Source: Clostridiales bacterium (GTDB lineage: Bacteria > Bacillota > Clostridia > Lachnospirales > Lachnospiraceae). From it: 48,110 bases of DNA. The notes beneath the pieces are model-generated. The model had not been told where the DNA came from, did no database searches, and was given only the letters and a program-made list of their open reading frames with translations. The DNA is taken from contig JAQXIP010000026.1 of assembly GCA_029007845.1 (NCBI GenBank), forward strand, positions 1 to 48,110, in the 5' to 3' direction. Each line of letters starts with the position of its first letter. The stretch's first letter is position 1. Below, one piece after another: positions 8,598-16,498 of the stretch. Made by a program: the position numbers and the translations under genes.

Positions 8598-9055
8598 AAT
8601 GCAATGTTAAATTCAATTATTTTATTCTCTTCATATATAATCGGAATACATATATTCTTCGTAAACCCAGTCGTAAATGTAACATTCCCCTTACACATCG
8701 TCGGAGGCGTAATGTCAATTCCAATTCCTTTTGTTGAAAAGACAGTCGCTGTGTTCCCCATAATCATATTGCCTAATTCGCAGATTGCACTGATTGAAAT
8801 CTCATCCATCTGTGTAATCGGCATCATACACATCTTAGAAGCAATATCACAGGCAACGTCATTCGAAAATGCGATCATAACCTGTCCACGCATCTCACCT
8901 GTAACTCCAATGATAATTACAATTGTATCATCGGTAAACGCAATATTCTTTACTGACGGTTTCCCTACCTTGGCATCCACAAAACACATATCCTTCAATA
9001 TCTTTGTAGATGCAATTAAAAATGGATTGATATGATTCGCATTCAAACCGGCCAT
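8585..9055 (-). CDS. cheX: CheX-like chemotaxis phosphatase (orphan)
   Basis: Predicted CheC/CheX-family phosphatase removing phosphate from CheY-type regulators. The diagnostic active-site pattern S-x3-E-x2-N is present as S89-AIC-E93-LG-N96, followed by MIMGN. Length (156 aa) and a single catalytic motif fit CheX or a compact CheX-like protein better than CheC, which has two. AGGAGG lies 7 nt upstream of the ATG. No CheA, CheY, receptor or flagellar gene occurs in the window, so the partner response regulator is unknown; it may act outside motility. It appears to be a single-gene transcript with its own promoter and terminator hairpin. Confidence 0.82.
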   Translation of the reverse strand: MAGLNANHINPFLIASTKILKDMCFVDAKVGKPSVKNIAFTDDTIVIIIGVTGEMRGQVMIAFSNDVACDIASKMCMMPITQMDEISISAICELGNMIMGNTATVFSTKGIGIDITPPTMCKGNVTFTTGFTKNICIPIIYEENKIIEFNIALKGD

Positions 9056-9084
9056 AAGTAGACCTCCTAATCTTTAGTGAAATA

Positions 9085-9113
9085 ATTTTATCAGAACGGG
9101 GTTCACAATACAA
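9085..9113 (-). promoter_or_regulatory. Extended -10 promoter of the CheX-like gene
   Basis: On the minus strand, TTGTAT (9113-9108), a 17-bp spacer, and TAAAAT (9090-9085) preceded by TGA. The weak -35 box is compensated by the extended -10 TG. Confidence 0.5.
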
Positions 9114-9189
9114 GTACCATTCTATTTGTAACCATTCAGCCACACCATTTCCCTTCGATTTTCTCCCGCAGATTATGAAAAAGGGATGG

Positions 9190-10353
9190 CTACTTTGTAT
9201 GCCGCTTTACAAATCTTTTAATCCGCTCAAGTGCAATCTTTAAATCCTCGATCGAATAGGCATAGGACACCCGCAAAAACCCTTCCCCGCATTCACCAAA
9301 TGCGGTTCCAGGAACAACGGCAACCTTCTCTTCTTCCAAAAGCTTATTGGCAAATTCATCCGATGTCATTCCGGTAGAACGGATGGATGGAAAGACATAA
9401 AAAGCGCCAAATGGCTCAAAACAGGTAAGTCCCATATCATTCAGGGCATGGATCAGATATTTTCTCCGCTGGTTATATGCTTCCCGCATCCGTTCAATAT
9501 CTTCATCTCCATGTTTTACTGCCTCTAAAGCTGCATACTGGCTTGTCGTTGGTGCGCACATAATGGCAAACTGATGAATCTTTAACATCTGTTCCAAGAT
9601 CACTTTCGGTCCTGCCGCATAACCAAGACGCCATCCGGTCATGGCATATGCCTTGGAAAATCCATTTATGTACACGGTGCGCTCCCGCATACCAGGGAAA
9701 GAAATAATGGATACATGTTCCTTCCCGTATGTCAGTTCGGAATATATCTCGTCGGATATAATATACAGATCATTTTCTTCAATGATATCTACAATTGCCT
9801 TCAAATCGCCAAAATCCATAACCGAACCGGTTGGATTATTTGGGAACGGCAGAATCAATATTTTTGTTTTATCCGTTATGGCCTCTCTTAATTTCTCCGG
9901 AGTCAGTTTAAACTGGTCTTTCTCCTCCAGCTTAATGACAACCGGCTTTCCTCCTGCCAGTGTAGCACAAGGAAGATAAGACACATAACTTGGCTGTGGA
10001 ATCAGGACTTCATCTCCCGGGTCTAACATAGCGCGCAGTGCCAGATCGATGGCCTCACTTCCACCGACTGTAATCATAATCTCATGAACCGGATCATAAG
10101 ACACATGCTGTCTGCGGTAGATCAGCTTTGCCAGCTCTTCTCTTAATTCCAGCAGTCCGGCGTTGGATGTATAGAAGGTTTTGCCCTTTTCCAGAGAGTA
10201 GATTCCCTCTTCCCGCACATGCCACGGAGTGTCAAAATCCGGTTCTCCCACACCAAGGGATATGGCATCATCCATCTCACTGACCAGATCAAAAAATTTA
10301 CGGATACCGGATGGTTCAATGGTTTCAATCAATTGCGATAAGGGATTTCTCAT
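9190..10353 (-). CDS. Class I PLP-dependent aminotransferase
   Basis: Fold-type I aminotransferase with the Schiff-base lysine K234 in NGFSKAYAMTGWRLGY, the pyridoxal contact set NNPTG (172-176), D201 and Y204 in SDEIYSELTYG, and a carboxylate-binding Arg in FLRVSYAYS near the end. Length 387 aa is normal. Substrate cannot be read from sequence; relatives include aromatic and aspartate-type enzymes. Its ATG overlaps the stop of the Lrp/AsnC gene by 4 bases (ATGA), so the two are translationally coupled and the regulator probably senses an amino acid related to this enzyme. It is the last gene of the operon. Confidence 0.92.
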   Translation of the reverse strand: MRNPLSQLIETIEPSGIRKFFDLVSEMDDAISLGVGEPDFDTPWHVREEGIYSLEKGKTFYTSNAGLLELREELAKLIYRRQHVSYDPVHEIMITVGGSEAIDLALRAMLDPGDEVLIPQPSYVSYLPCATLAGGKPVVIKLEEKDQFKLTPEKLREAITDKTKILILPFPNNPTGSVMDFGDLKAIVDIIEENDLYIISDEIYSELTYGKEHVSIISFPGMRERTVYINGFSKAYAMTGWRLGYAAGPKVILEQMLKIHQFAIMCAPTTSQYAALEAVKHGDEDIERMREAYNQRRKYLIHALNDMGLTCFEPFGAFYVFPSIRSTGMTSDEFANKLLEEEKVAVVPGTAFGECGEGFLRVSYAYSIEDLKIALERIKRFVKRHTK

Positions 10354-10841
10354 GGTGTATACAACATCCTTTCATCTTTGGATTTTGCCTCACTGAGAGT
10401 AAGACCGTGCTCTTTATATTTCTTTAACACAAAATTGGTTGAGGTGCTTAACACGGCCTCCATCGGCGCCAGCTTGCTAGACACGAACTCTGCTACCTCT
10501 CTCATGCTCTTTCCATGAATGATCACGGTCAGGTCAAAACCTCCGGACATGAGATAAACGCAGTCGACTTCTTCGAAGCGGTAGATTCTCTCTGCAATCT
10601 TATCGAATCCCTGTCCTCTCTGAGGGGTTACCTTCACTTCAATCAAGGCAGTTACCAGTTCCCGGTCTGTTTTATCCCAGTTAATGACCGTTGGATATCC
10701 GCAGATAATTTTCTCCTCTTCCATCTGCTTAATGTGATCCTTTACTACTTTTTCCTCAATACCAAGCATAATTGCAAGATCCTCTGTATGGATCCGTCCG
10801 TTTTTTGCAATGGCATGTAAAATCTCTTCTCTTATGCCCAT
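10350..10841 (-). CDS. Lrp/AsnC-family transcriptional regulator
   Basis: Amino-acid-responsive regulator. An N-terminal winged helix-turn-helix (about 1-60, with DLAIMLGIEEKVVKDHI) precedes an RAM/AsnC ligand-binding domain (about 65-140, with YLMSGGFDLTVIIHG). The start at 10841 has GGAGG about 7 nt upstream and gives MGIREEIL and 163 aa; an upstream ATG at 10880 overlaps the stop of the AIR-synthase-like gene but has a poorer ribosome site. It overlaps the following aminotransferase by 4 bases. Likely regulates this operon, by inference from arrangement only. Confidence 0.9.
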   Translation of the reverse strand: MGIREEILHAIAKNGRIHTEDLAIMLGIEEKVVKDHIKQMEEEKIICGYPTVINWDKTDRELVTALIEVKVTPQRGQGFDKIAERIYRFEEVDCVYLMSGGFDLTVIIHGKSMREVAEFVSSKLAPMEAVLSTSTNFVLKKYKEHGLTLSEAKSKDERMLYTP

Positions 10842-10876
10842 ATGCGGCCTCCTTTTCCCCTGGTTTCCAGGACTCT

Positions 10877-11878
10877 TCATCCAATTGTTTTCTTTTCTAA
10901 TGCAGCATATAACTCATCACTTTTCGGCGGTTCTAAAAATCTTCTCTCGCCACCGGAAAGGATTACCTTATCCTTACCTTCTACTGCCCTGCCGATCACC
11001 GCGGCAGGGATATCCGCGCAAGCCAGCTTCGCCACAAGTTCATTCGCATGGGACGTTGCAATCAGCATACTTCCGCTTGAGATCAGCATATAGGGATTAA
11101 TATCAAAGAAATTACTGATCTCCACCGTTTCCTGACGGATTGGAATGCTTTGCAGCTCCACTTGTACACCACAGCCGGAAGCACTCGCCATCTCCCATAA
11201 GGCTCCAAAGATTCCGCCCTCGGTTACATCATGCATGGCAGACACTCCAACCTCCATGGCGATCTTTGCGTCCTCTATTACTGAGAGGAACTTTGAAAAT
11301 GATTTTGCATCGTCAATGAATTCCTGTGAAAAACGGGTTTTTAGGAATTCTTCCCGGTCGCAGGCTAAAATGGCGGTTCCTTCTGTCCCTGCCCATTTTG
11401 TCATGACCAGCTCATCTCCCGGCTTCATCCCGCCTGTGGTAACCAGTTTGTCCCGCTTCAGTTTGCCAATACCGGTTACTGTAATAACCGGCTGGTTTAC
11501 TGCCTGGGTAATCTCCGTATGACCTCCCAGAATCTCCATATGGTACGCGGCACAGATTTCTTCCATCTGCGTCATAATTGTACGCAGCTCTTCTTCTGAA
11601 GTTCCGTCCGGCAGAAGGATCGATGCAAGAATTCCAATTGTTTCTGCTCCTGCTGAGGCAATATCATTTGAAGTAATTACCGCGGCAAGACGCCCGATAT
11701 CATGAACTGTTCCGGTTATGGGATCGGTGGAAAGAACAACTACCTCATCCGGGGCAACCTGAATAACACTGCAGTCTTCTCCCACGCCAGGGTGAACAAG
11801 CACTTCATCTCTTCTCGTAGTTATTTTATTTAAGATCGACCGTTTCAAAACGGATTCCGGTACTTTTCCAATCTGCAT
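10877..11878 (-). CDS. AIR-synthase-like ATP-binding protein (HypE/PurM/ThiL fold)
   Basis: Member of the AIR synthase-related superfamily, which binds ATP and activates a carboxylate or similar group. Visible: GVGEDCSVI near residue 30, VLSTDPITG (Asp metal/ATP site), GGHTEIT in the middle, and AMHDVTEGGIFGALWEM in the C-terminal half. The HypE C-terminal Cys that carries the thiocarbamate is absent (the protein ends YAALEKKTIG), and no hydrogenase maturation genes are nearby, so it is not a canonical HypE. The ATG at 11878 has AAAGGG 8 nt upstream inside the vanW stop region; a GTG at 11887 is the alternative. It is embedded between vanW and the Lrp/AsnC gene. The reaction is unknown. Confidence 0.8.
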   Translation of the reverse strand: MQIGKVPESVLKRSILNKITTRRDEVLVHPGVGEDCSVIQVAPDEVVVLSTDPITGTVHDIGRLAAVITSNDIASAGAETIGILASILLPDGTSEEELRTIMTQMEEICAAYHMEILGGHTEITQAVNQPVITVTGIGKLKRDKLVTTGGMKPGDELVMTKWAGTEGTAILACDREEFLKTRFSQEFIDDAKSFSKFLSVIEDAKIAMEVGVSAMHDVTEGGIFGALWEMASASGCGVQVELQSIPIRQETVEISNFFDINPYMLISSGSMLIATSHANELVAKLACADIPAAVIGRAVEGKDKVILSGGERRFLEPPKSDELYAALEKKTIG

Positions 11879-11883
11879 CAAAA

Positions 11884-13443
11884 TCACCCTTTATTATTAA
11901 CATCTTCACTCTCTTCCGGTTCGTTGTCCTTTTCCTGCTTTTCGGAAGTCTCCTCTGGGCTGGTCTCTTTCTTATCCTCTTTCTTTGTATCACCGGAAGT
12001 TTCTTTCTTTGTATCGTTTTCTTTCTTTGTAGTGTCTTCCTTCTTCTCGTCTGGTTTCTCCGGTTCCTCAGGCTTTTTCGTTCCTTTGATCACATACCTC
12101 GGTTCCGCTTTATAATAGCTTGAATTAACCTGTTCCCGGCTTACTTCCTTTCCATCCACATATACGACTTTCCAGAGTCTTGCCTTATATCCGGTGTGGG
12201 CGGACTGTGTCACTTCCAGATAACCTTCCGGCTTATTTGGATCTTCTGTTACTTTATCGGCTCCCGGCTGGATGGTTTCTGTCACTTCCGATATATATTC
12301 CACCTTGCGGTTATCTTCTCTTGTTTCTTTTCCGTAGATTTCAAAAAAGATGGTTCTGCCGGATGTCCAGGAATTAATGTACACCGGCGCACTGGTATTA
12401 TTTTTGAATTTAAAATCTTTTGAACCTTCTGCAACAGCTGCATCCATGGAAGGTTTTACATAGGAGACAATCATGGAATGATTATAGCGCTCTGTAACCT
12501 CCAGTTCAGACAGCAATACCGCATTATACAGTGTGGTAACCGCCTGGCAGACACCACCGCCAATACTGTCTACGACCTGCCCGTTGGCATACGCCCCTGC
12601 AGTCTGGTATCCGTTATCCTGGGTAAATGGTACCAGCTTCTCGGTGGCAGAGAATTCTTCTCCCGGTGCCAGAATCGTTCCATTAATGAGTTTTGCCGCA
12701 TTCGCCACGTTATTGGCACGGCTGTTGGATGAGGTGCCATAACTGGTGTTATAGCTTCCAAGCAGATCAGTACATTCCTCCAGCATATCCCTTGTAACCG
12801 CTGGTTCCTCGGTAACGATTACCGCATCGATCTGAAGACCGTCCTCTTTACTGCTCCAGTCATCTGCCAGCGCCACTTTGATTTTTTCGATCGTATCCTT
12901 CTGGGATACGACACTTCCTTCTTTTCCGTCGGTAATCTCAAATGTGCCATTTGACCGTTCCATAGAAGCATTCACTGCTTTTTTGTCATATTTTTTTGCA
13001 CTTTTTTTCACGAATTTTTCCAGTTTCTCATCATCCAGGGAAAATTCCAGTTCAAATACCTTCTGTTCCTTTTCAATGTCTTTCATCGTTTTATACCGGC
13101 TGATAATGTTCCCTGTTTTTCCAAGGTTATAAGCCTCTTCCACAAAGTTATTTTCTTCACAGGAAAAACCCAGATCTGCCAGTGTAGCTTCCACAGTTTT
13201 CTTTCCCGCTTTTAAAACAAGCGTATCCTGCGATGTTTTTTCGATATAAGCTGACAACGCTTTTTCTGCTTCTTCTTTTGTCATGCCGCCAACCGAAAGA
13301 TCATTAATATATACTCCGGTGGTAATGGTATTACTGTCATTGGAACTGGCAATGACGGCAGCCGACAGACCAATCACGGCAAGAAACAGCACCCCGATTG
13401 TAATGCCGAGAACCTTAATCAGTTTTCTTCTATTCTTTTTCAT
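11884..13443 (-). CDS. Membrane-anchored VanW-family protein with G5-type domain
   Basis: Envelope protein. An N-terminal transmembrane anchor (about 9-32) is followed by a putative peptidoglycan-binding region (about 40-215), and the VanW domain (about 235-370) with the hallmark GGGVCQAVTTLYNAV (C299). A G5-like beta domain (about 380-455, EVTETIQPGADKV) and a low-complexity Lys/Glu/Thr tail (about 458-519) follow; the tail is built of KKE/KKEDT-like repeats and may reach through the wall. AAGGGG lies about 8 nt before the ATG. VanW is found in some vancomycin-resistance clusters, but there are no van ligase or VanX genes here, so no resistance role is implied. Function of the family is not established. 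Confidence 0.88.
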   Translation of the reverse strand: MKKNRRKLIKVLGITIGVLFLAVIGLSAAVIASSNDSNTITTGVYINDLSVGGMTKEEAEKALSAYIEKTSQDTLVLKAGKKTVEATLADLGFSCEENNFVEEAYNLGKTGNIISRYKTMKDIEKEQKVFELEFSLDDEKLEKFVKKSAKKYDKKAVNASMERSNGTFEITDGKEGSVVSQKDTIEKIKVALADDWSSKEDGLQIDAVIVTEEPAVTRDMLEECTDLLGSYNTSYGTSSNSRANNVANAAKLINGTILAPGEEFSATEKLVPFTQDNGYQTAGAYANGQVVDSIGGGVCQAVTTLYNAVLLSELEVTERYNHSMIVSYVKPSMDAAVAEGSKDFKFKNNTSAPVYINSWTSGRTIFFEIYGKETREDNRKVEYISEVTETIQPGADKVTEDPNKPEGYLEVTQSAHTGYKARLWKVVYVDGKEVSREQVNSSYYKAEPRYVIKGTKKPEEPEKPDEKKEDTTKKENDTKKETSGDTKKEDKKETSPEETSEKQEKDNEPEESEDVNNKG

Positions 13444-13460
13444 GTTGAATCCCCTTTGGT

Positions 13461-13488
13461 ATTATGATAGGCTATTCATAGGCGTAAA
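13461..13488 (-). promoter_or_regulatory. Possible promoter of the vanW operon
   Basis: On the minus strand, TTTACG (13488-13483), a 16-bp spacer and CATAAT (13466-13461), just before the vanW ribosome site and after the stop of the 38-residue ORF. Moderate match only; the genes may also be transcribed from further upstream. Confidence 0.35.
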
Positions 13489-13491
13489 CGG

Positions 13492-13608
13492 TTATACTCC
13501 ATAGCTATATACTGCCGACGCAACCATAGGAAGTATCATGGCAATCACTAATACAATGATGATTACTACTGATATTTTTCTGCGGTCCTTTGGATTATAA
13601 ATGTTCAT
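13492..13608 (-). CDS. Small single-span membrane protein (38 aa)
   Basis: A short reading frame from ATG at 13608 to TAA at 13492, with GGAGG 7 nt upstream. The peptide has a basic head (MNIYNPKDRRK) then a hydrophobic stretch (VVIIIVLVIAMILPMVA, about 14-30) and ends SAVYSYGV. The layout, a charged N-terminus followed by one membrane span reaching nearly to the C-terminus, resembles tail-anchored micropeptides such as the stressosome partner Prli42, but the similarity is general and I do not claim that identity. It lies 48 nt upstream of vanW on the same strand and may be the first gene of that operon. Confidence 0.7.
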   Translation of the reverse strand: MNIYNPKDRRKISVVIIIVLVIAMILPMVASAVYSYGV

Positions 13609-13682
13609 AATAATTCCTCCATTCATTTCATGTGAAAATATAATGAGTTATCCTTATTATCTTTAGAAAGGTTGTATGCCCT

Positions 13683-14237
13683 ATGTCACCTACATTTTTT
13701 ACATTATGCCTGGTACTGATCTGGGTTGGTGTGTTTTATGTAAAACGCCAGAAAGTAAACCATCTGGAAGAGAAAGAGTCCCGCACATTCTGGGAACGGG
13801 AATCCAGAGCCAACTCCACCAGAAAACAAGACTTAAATGAATTGCCGTACATTGAGCTGGATCCTTTAAAGCTTCCACTGGATGTATCTTCCAGATCAGA
13901 TTCCAGCTTATCGGAGCAGCAGATCTTGGAACTGAACCGGTATGAATCCAGAATTCAGTCACTCGCCTCAAAAAAGATTGTCAATCTCTCTGCTTATTCC
14001 AATACGGATCTAAAACTAAAGTATGGGGCTGCGAATCTTCCGGTTCTGATGGAATATGACCAGAACTACCTCACTCTGCTTCAGACCCTGTCAGGCTGGG
14101 GGCAATGTCTTGCTGACTGTTCCCTGGACAAAGAAGCGATCCAGGTGCTGGAATACGGTGTATTAATCGGCATGGATATGAAAAAGCCGCTTCTTCTCTT
14201 AGAACGTTTATTAAACAAATCCTCTGATTGTAAGTAG
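13683..14237 (+). CDS. Uncharacterised protein with N-terminal membrane anchor
   Basis: 184 aa, not recognised. An N-terminal hydrophobic segment (about 4-20, FFTLCLVLIWVGVFYV) is followed by KRQK, so the body is probably cytoplasmic. The rest is hydrophilic and mainly helical, with Glu/Arg-rich segments (about 28-50) and a C-terminal region (about 115-180) whose paired-helix pattern (LTLLQTLSGWGQCLADC; EAIQVLEYGVLIG) suggests a tetratricopeptide-like repeat. AAAGG lies about 11 nt before the ATG. It is divergent from the 38-residue ORF and converges on the radical SAM gene with a 34-nt gap. Function unknown. Confidence 0.75.
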   Translation: MSPTFFTLCLVLIWVGVFYVKRQKVNHLEEKESRTFWERESRANSTRKQDLNELPYIELDPLKLPLDVSSRSDSSLSEQQILELNRYESRIQSLASKKIVNLSAYSNTDLKLKYGAANLPVLMEYDQNYLTLLQTLSGWGQCLADCSLDKEAIQVLEYGVLIGMDMKKPLLLLERLLNKSSDCK

Positions 14238-14271
14238 AAGTCGCCTCTTTATTTTATGCCTTTTTTCCTAA

Positions 14272-16035
14272 TCAATCAAGTGTTTTTGATACAATCCTGG
14301 CATTCCCATTAAGCGGGCTCCGGTTTTGGTAATCAAATAAAAGAATCTGCTCCTTTTCCACCGGTCTGCCTGACTGCACAGTCGCTTCAATGTCAATCCA
14401 TACATGCTCCATATGTGTCATGCGGGACAGTTGTTTACTGTCATAGTGGCCGTATCCCACCGGAAGCAGCTGGCGCATCTGTTCTTCATCCTGATAGAGC
14501 TGCCGGAACGTATTTTTCCACACCGTCTCATCAGCAGCAAATGCCGGTCTCTTCTTCATATTTTCCCTTTCGTACACGTCATATACCATCAAGGTCAGAA
14601 AAGCATCGGTTTCTTCTTTTGAGAGCTCCATCTGCTCCTTCACATATTCCAGCAGAATCTCATAACGGCGGATTCTTGTGTGGTTTACCTGGTCATAAGC
14701 TTTTTCATGGTAAAAGGTTCCTAATGACTGATAGAAGTCAAATGGGTGTTCCACATAATGTAACAGATATTGTACCGAGTTGTCAAATTGCCCGCTGTTA
14801 TAATATACCTCCACCATCTCTTCTACCTGTTTGAGCTTCAACAGATCGCTATAAGGAAGCCAGGGGGTTGCCAGTACTTCATAGGGTGCCTGTCCATGGT
14901 AGCTGATCCCATATGTTTTGCTTTTTTCCCACATGGCAGAACCTTTTAATACCTTAAGAAAACCAAGCTGAAGCTGGTCAGGATGAAGATTGTACACATC
15001 CTGAAAGGAACGCCGGAAGCTTTCATAATCTTCATAGGGCAACCCTGCAATCAGATCCAGATGCTGATGGATATTTCCCGCTTTCCGTATCCTCATTACC
15101 CGGTCCGCAAGCACCGAGAAATCCATTTTCCGGGAAATAGCCTCTATCGTCTGTTCGTTTGTGGACTGCACACCAATCTCAAGCTGTACAAGTCCCGGGC
15201 GCAGAGTTTCTAATAGTGCCATCTGTTCCTCTGTTAACTGATCGGCTGAAATCTCAAAATGAAAATTAGTAATGCCGTTATCCTGCTCTTTTATATAGTT
15301 CCAGATTGCTAACGCATGCTGCTGATTACAATTAAAGGTCCGGTCAACAAACTTTACCTGGGGCACTCTCCAGTCTAAGAACTGGCGAAGTTCTTTTTTC
15401 ACCAGTTCGAGTTTGCGAAAGCGCACTCCCCTTTCAATGGAGGACAGGCAGTAGCTGCAAAAATACGGACAGCCCCGGCTGGATTCATAATAGATGATTT
15501 TATGCTCCAATCCTTCTTTTCGGGTATATGGAAATGGTATCTGGGAAAGTTCAAGCGGAGCCTGATTCTTTGTACTTTCAACCCCGCTTTCCGTGTGGTA
15601 TGTAATCCCGTCGATCTGGGAAAGTTCCCTCATCCCCTTATAATACTCTAAAAGCTTTGCAAACGTTTCTTCTCCTTCTCCACGCATGATTCCGGTTACC
15701 CATGGCCAGTCCATAAGCTGTCTCTGGCTGTCATACGACACCTCCGGTCCTCCGTACCAGATGGAAACTTCCGGAAGAACTTTTTTTAACTCACTTGCCA
15801 CCGCCTGTATGATGGAGATATTCCAGATATAACAGGAAAATGCCACTACATCGGGACGTTTCTCATACAAATCTGCCAGAATCCGGTCCGGGTTCTGGTT
15901 AATCGTATATTCTCCGATAACCAGTTCAAATCCGTCTGCACGCCCGGACGCCTCCGCATATGCTTTCAGATCAAAAACTGCCAGATTGGAATGAATGTAT
16001 TTTGCATTTACCGCCGCCAGCACGACCCGCTTCAT
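14272..16035 (-). CDS. B12-binding-domain radical SAM protein with DUF4080-type C-terminus
   Basis: Predicted cobalamin-dependent radical SAM enzyme. An N-terminal Rossmann-like B12-binding region (about 1-135) contains VVAFSCYIWN and IWYGGPEVS. The radical SAM cluster motif is C189-x3-C193-x2-C196 in SSRGCPYFCSYC, followed by the TIM-barrel elements FVDRTFNCN, FHFEISADQL, LEIGVQSTN and DLIAGLPYEDY. The C-terminal 200 residues match the uncharacterised DUF4080 type. Length 587 aa. The N-terminal domain lacks a clear DxHxxG cobalamin-His motif, so cofactor binding may be base-off or lost. Substrate is unknown; related enzymes methylate unactivated carbon. Its ATG at 16035 lies upstream of the tRNA-Phe terminator, so it is transcribed independently or by readthrough. 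Confidence 0.88.
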   Translation of the reverse strand: MKRVVLAAVNAKYIHSNLAVFDLKAYAEASGRADGFELVIGEYTINQNPDRILADLYEKRPDVVAFSCYIWNISIIQAVASELKKVLPEVSIWYGGPEVSYDSQRQLMDWPWVTGIMRGEGEETFAKLLEYYKGMRELSQIDGITYHTESGVESTKNQAPLELSQIPFPYTRKEGLEHKIIYYESSRGCPYFCSYCLSSIERGVRFRKLELVKKELRQFLDWRVPQVKFVDRTFNCNQQHALAIWNYIKEQDNGITNFHFEISADQLTEEQMALLETLRPGLVQLEIGVQSTNEQTIEAISRKMDFSVLADRVMRIRKAGNIHQHLDLIAGLPYEDYESFRRSFQDVYNLHPDQLQLGFLKVLKGSAMWEKSKTYGISYHGQAPYEVLATPWLPYSDLLKLKQVEEMVEVYYNSGQFDNSVQYLLHYVEHPFDFYQSLGTFYHEKAYDQVNHTRIRRYEILLEYVKEQMELSKEETDAFLTLMVYDVYERENMKKRPAFAADETVWKNTFRQLYQDEEQMRQLLPVGYGHYDSKQLSRMTHMEHVWIDIEATVQSGRPVEKEQILLFDYQNRSPLNGNARIVSKTLD

Positions 16036-16056
16036 AGAATCCCACCTTCCGATTAT

Positions 16057-16094
16057 AAAAAAAAGGTTACCATAAGGAATCCCCCTGATAACCT
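16057..16094 (-). terminator. Rho-independent terminator after tRNA-Phe
   Basis: AGGTTA (16094-16089 region) pairs with TAACCT (16069-16064) around an inner GC-rich loop, followed on the minus strand by eight Ts (16064-16057). It can also work in the plus direction, where the stem is followed by GTTTTT. Confidence 0.8.
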
Positions 16095-16130
16095 GTTTTT
16101 CTGTGTCTCACTTACCGCCTTAACATGGAA

Positions 16131-16203
<73 letters not shown>

Positions 16204-16225
16204 ATACTTAAGCTATGCCTCTCAT

Positions 16226-16254
16226 ACTATAATATAGAATGGAAGAAATGTCAA
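16226..16254 (-). promoter_or_regulatory. Promoter of tRNA-Phe
   Basis: Minus strand TTGACA (16254-16249), 17-bp spacer, TATAGT (16231-16226), about 22 bp before the tRNA 5' end. Confidence 0.85.
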
Positions 16255-16282
16255 ATAAAACTTTTGGAGTTTCGCCGTCGGG

Positions 16283-16498
16283 GTAACGGTTCAGCCGTAT
16301 CGAGCGCACAGCCGCCGGAAGCATGCAGAATATCAGGAACCATGAAATATCCCTTTGAACACGTCGGCACTTGGTTTTGCGTTTTTTGCAAAACCTTAGT
16401 ACCGCTACGTGTTCAACGGAGCGAAAGCGGGTATTTCATGGTACCTGATATTTTGCATGCTTCCGGCTGCTGTGCGCTCGTCACGGCTGAACTGTTAC
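16283..16498. repeat. 216-bp near-perfect palindromic repeat (copy 1, complete)
   Basis: The element starts GTAACGGTTCAGCCGT and ends with its near inverse ACGGCTGAACTGTTAC. The two halves pair for about 66 bp per arm (GAGCGCACAG, GGAAGCATGC and ACCATGAAATA with partners), then TGAACACGT/ACGTGTTCA, and a central GGTTTTGC/GCAAAACC stem. It sits between dacF and tRNA-Phe, and the dacF stop codon TAA (16497-16495) lies inside its terminal GTTAC. A second copy in inverted orientation starts at 47929, and a 41-bp end fragment is at 29201-29241. No transposase or open frame of its own. Probably a non-autonomous palindromic repeat that may also act as a transcription terminator. Confidence 0.9.

Noticed and set aside
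10877-11878. HypE hydrogenase maturation factor
   Set aside because: The C-terminal cysteine essential to HypE is missing and no hyp or hydrogenase gene is nearby.
11884-13443. Vancomycin-resistance determinant because of the VanW domain
   Set aside because: VanW proteins are widespread in Clostridia, and there is no VanA/B-type ligase, VanH, VanX or VanRS pair.
16283-16498. CRISPR array or insertion sequence at the palindrome
   Set aside because: There is no repeat-spacer periodicity and no transposase frame; the unit is a single large palindrome.
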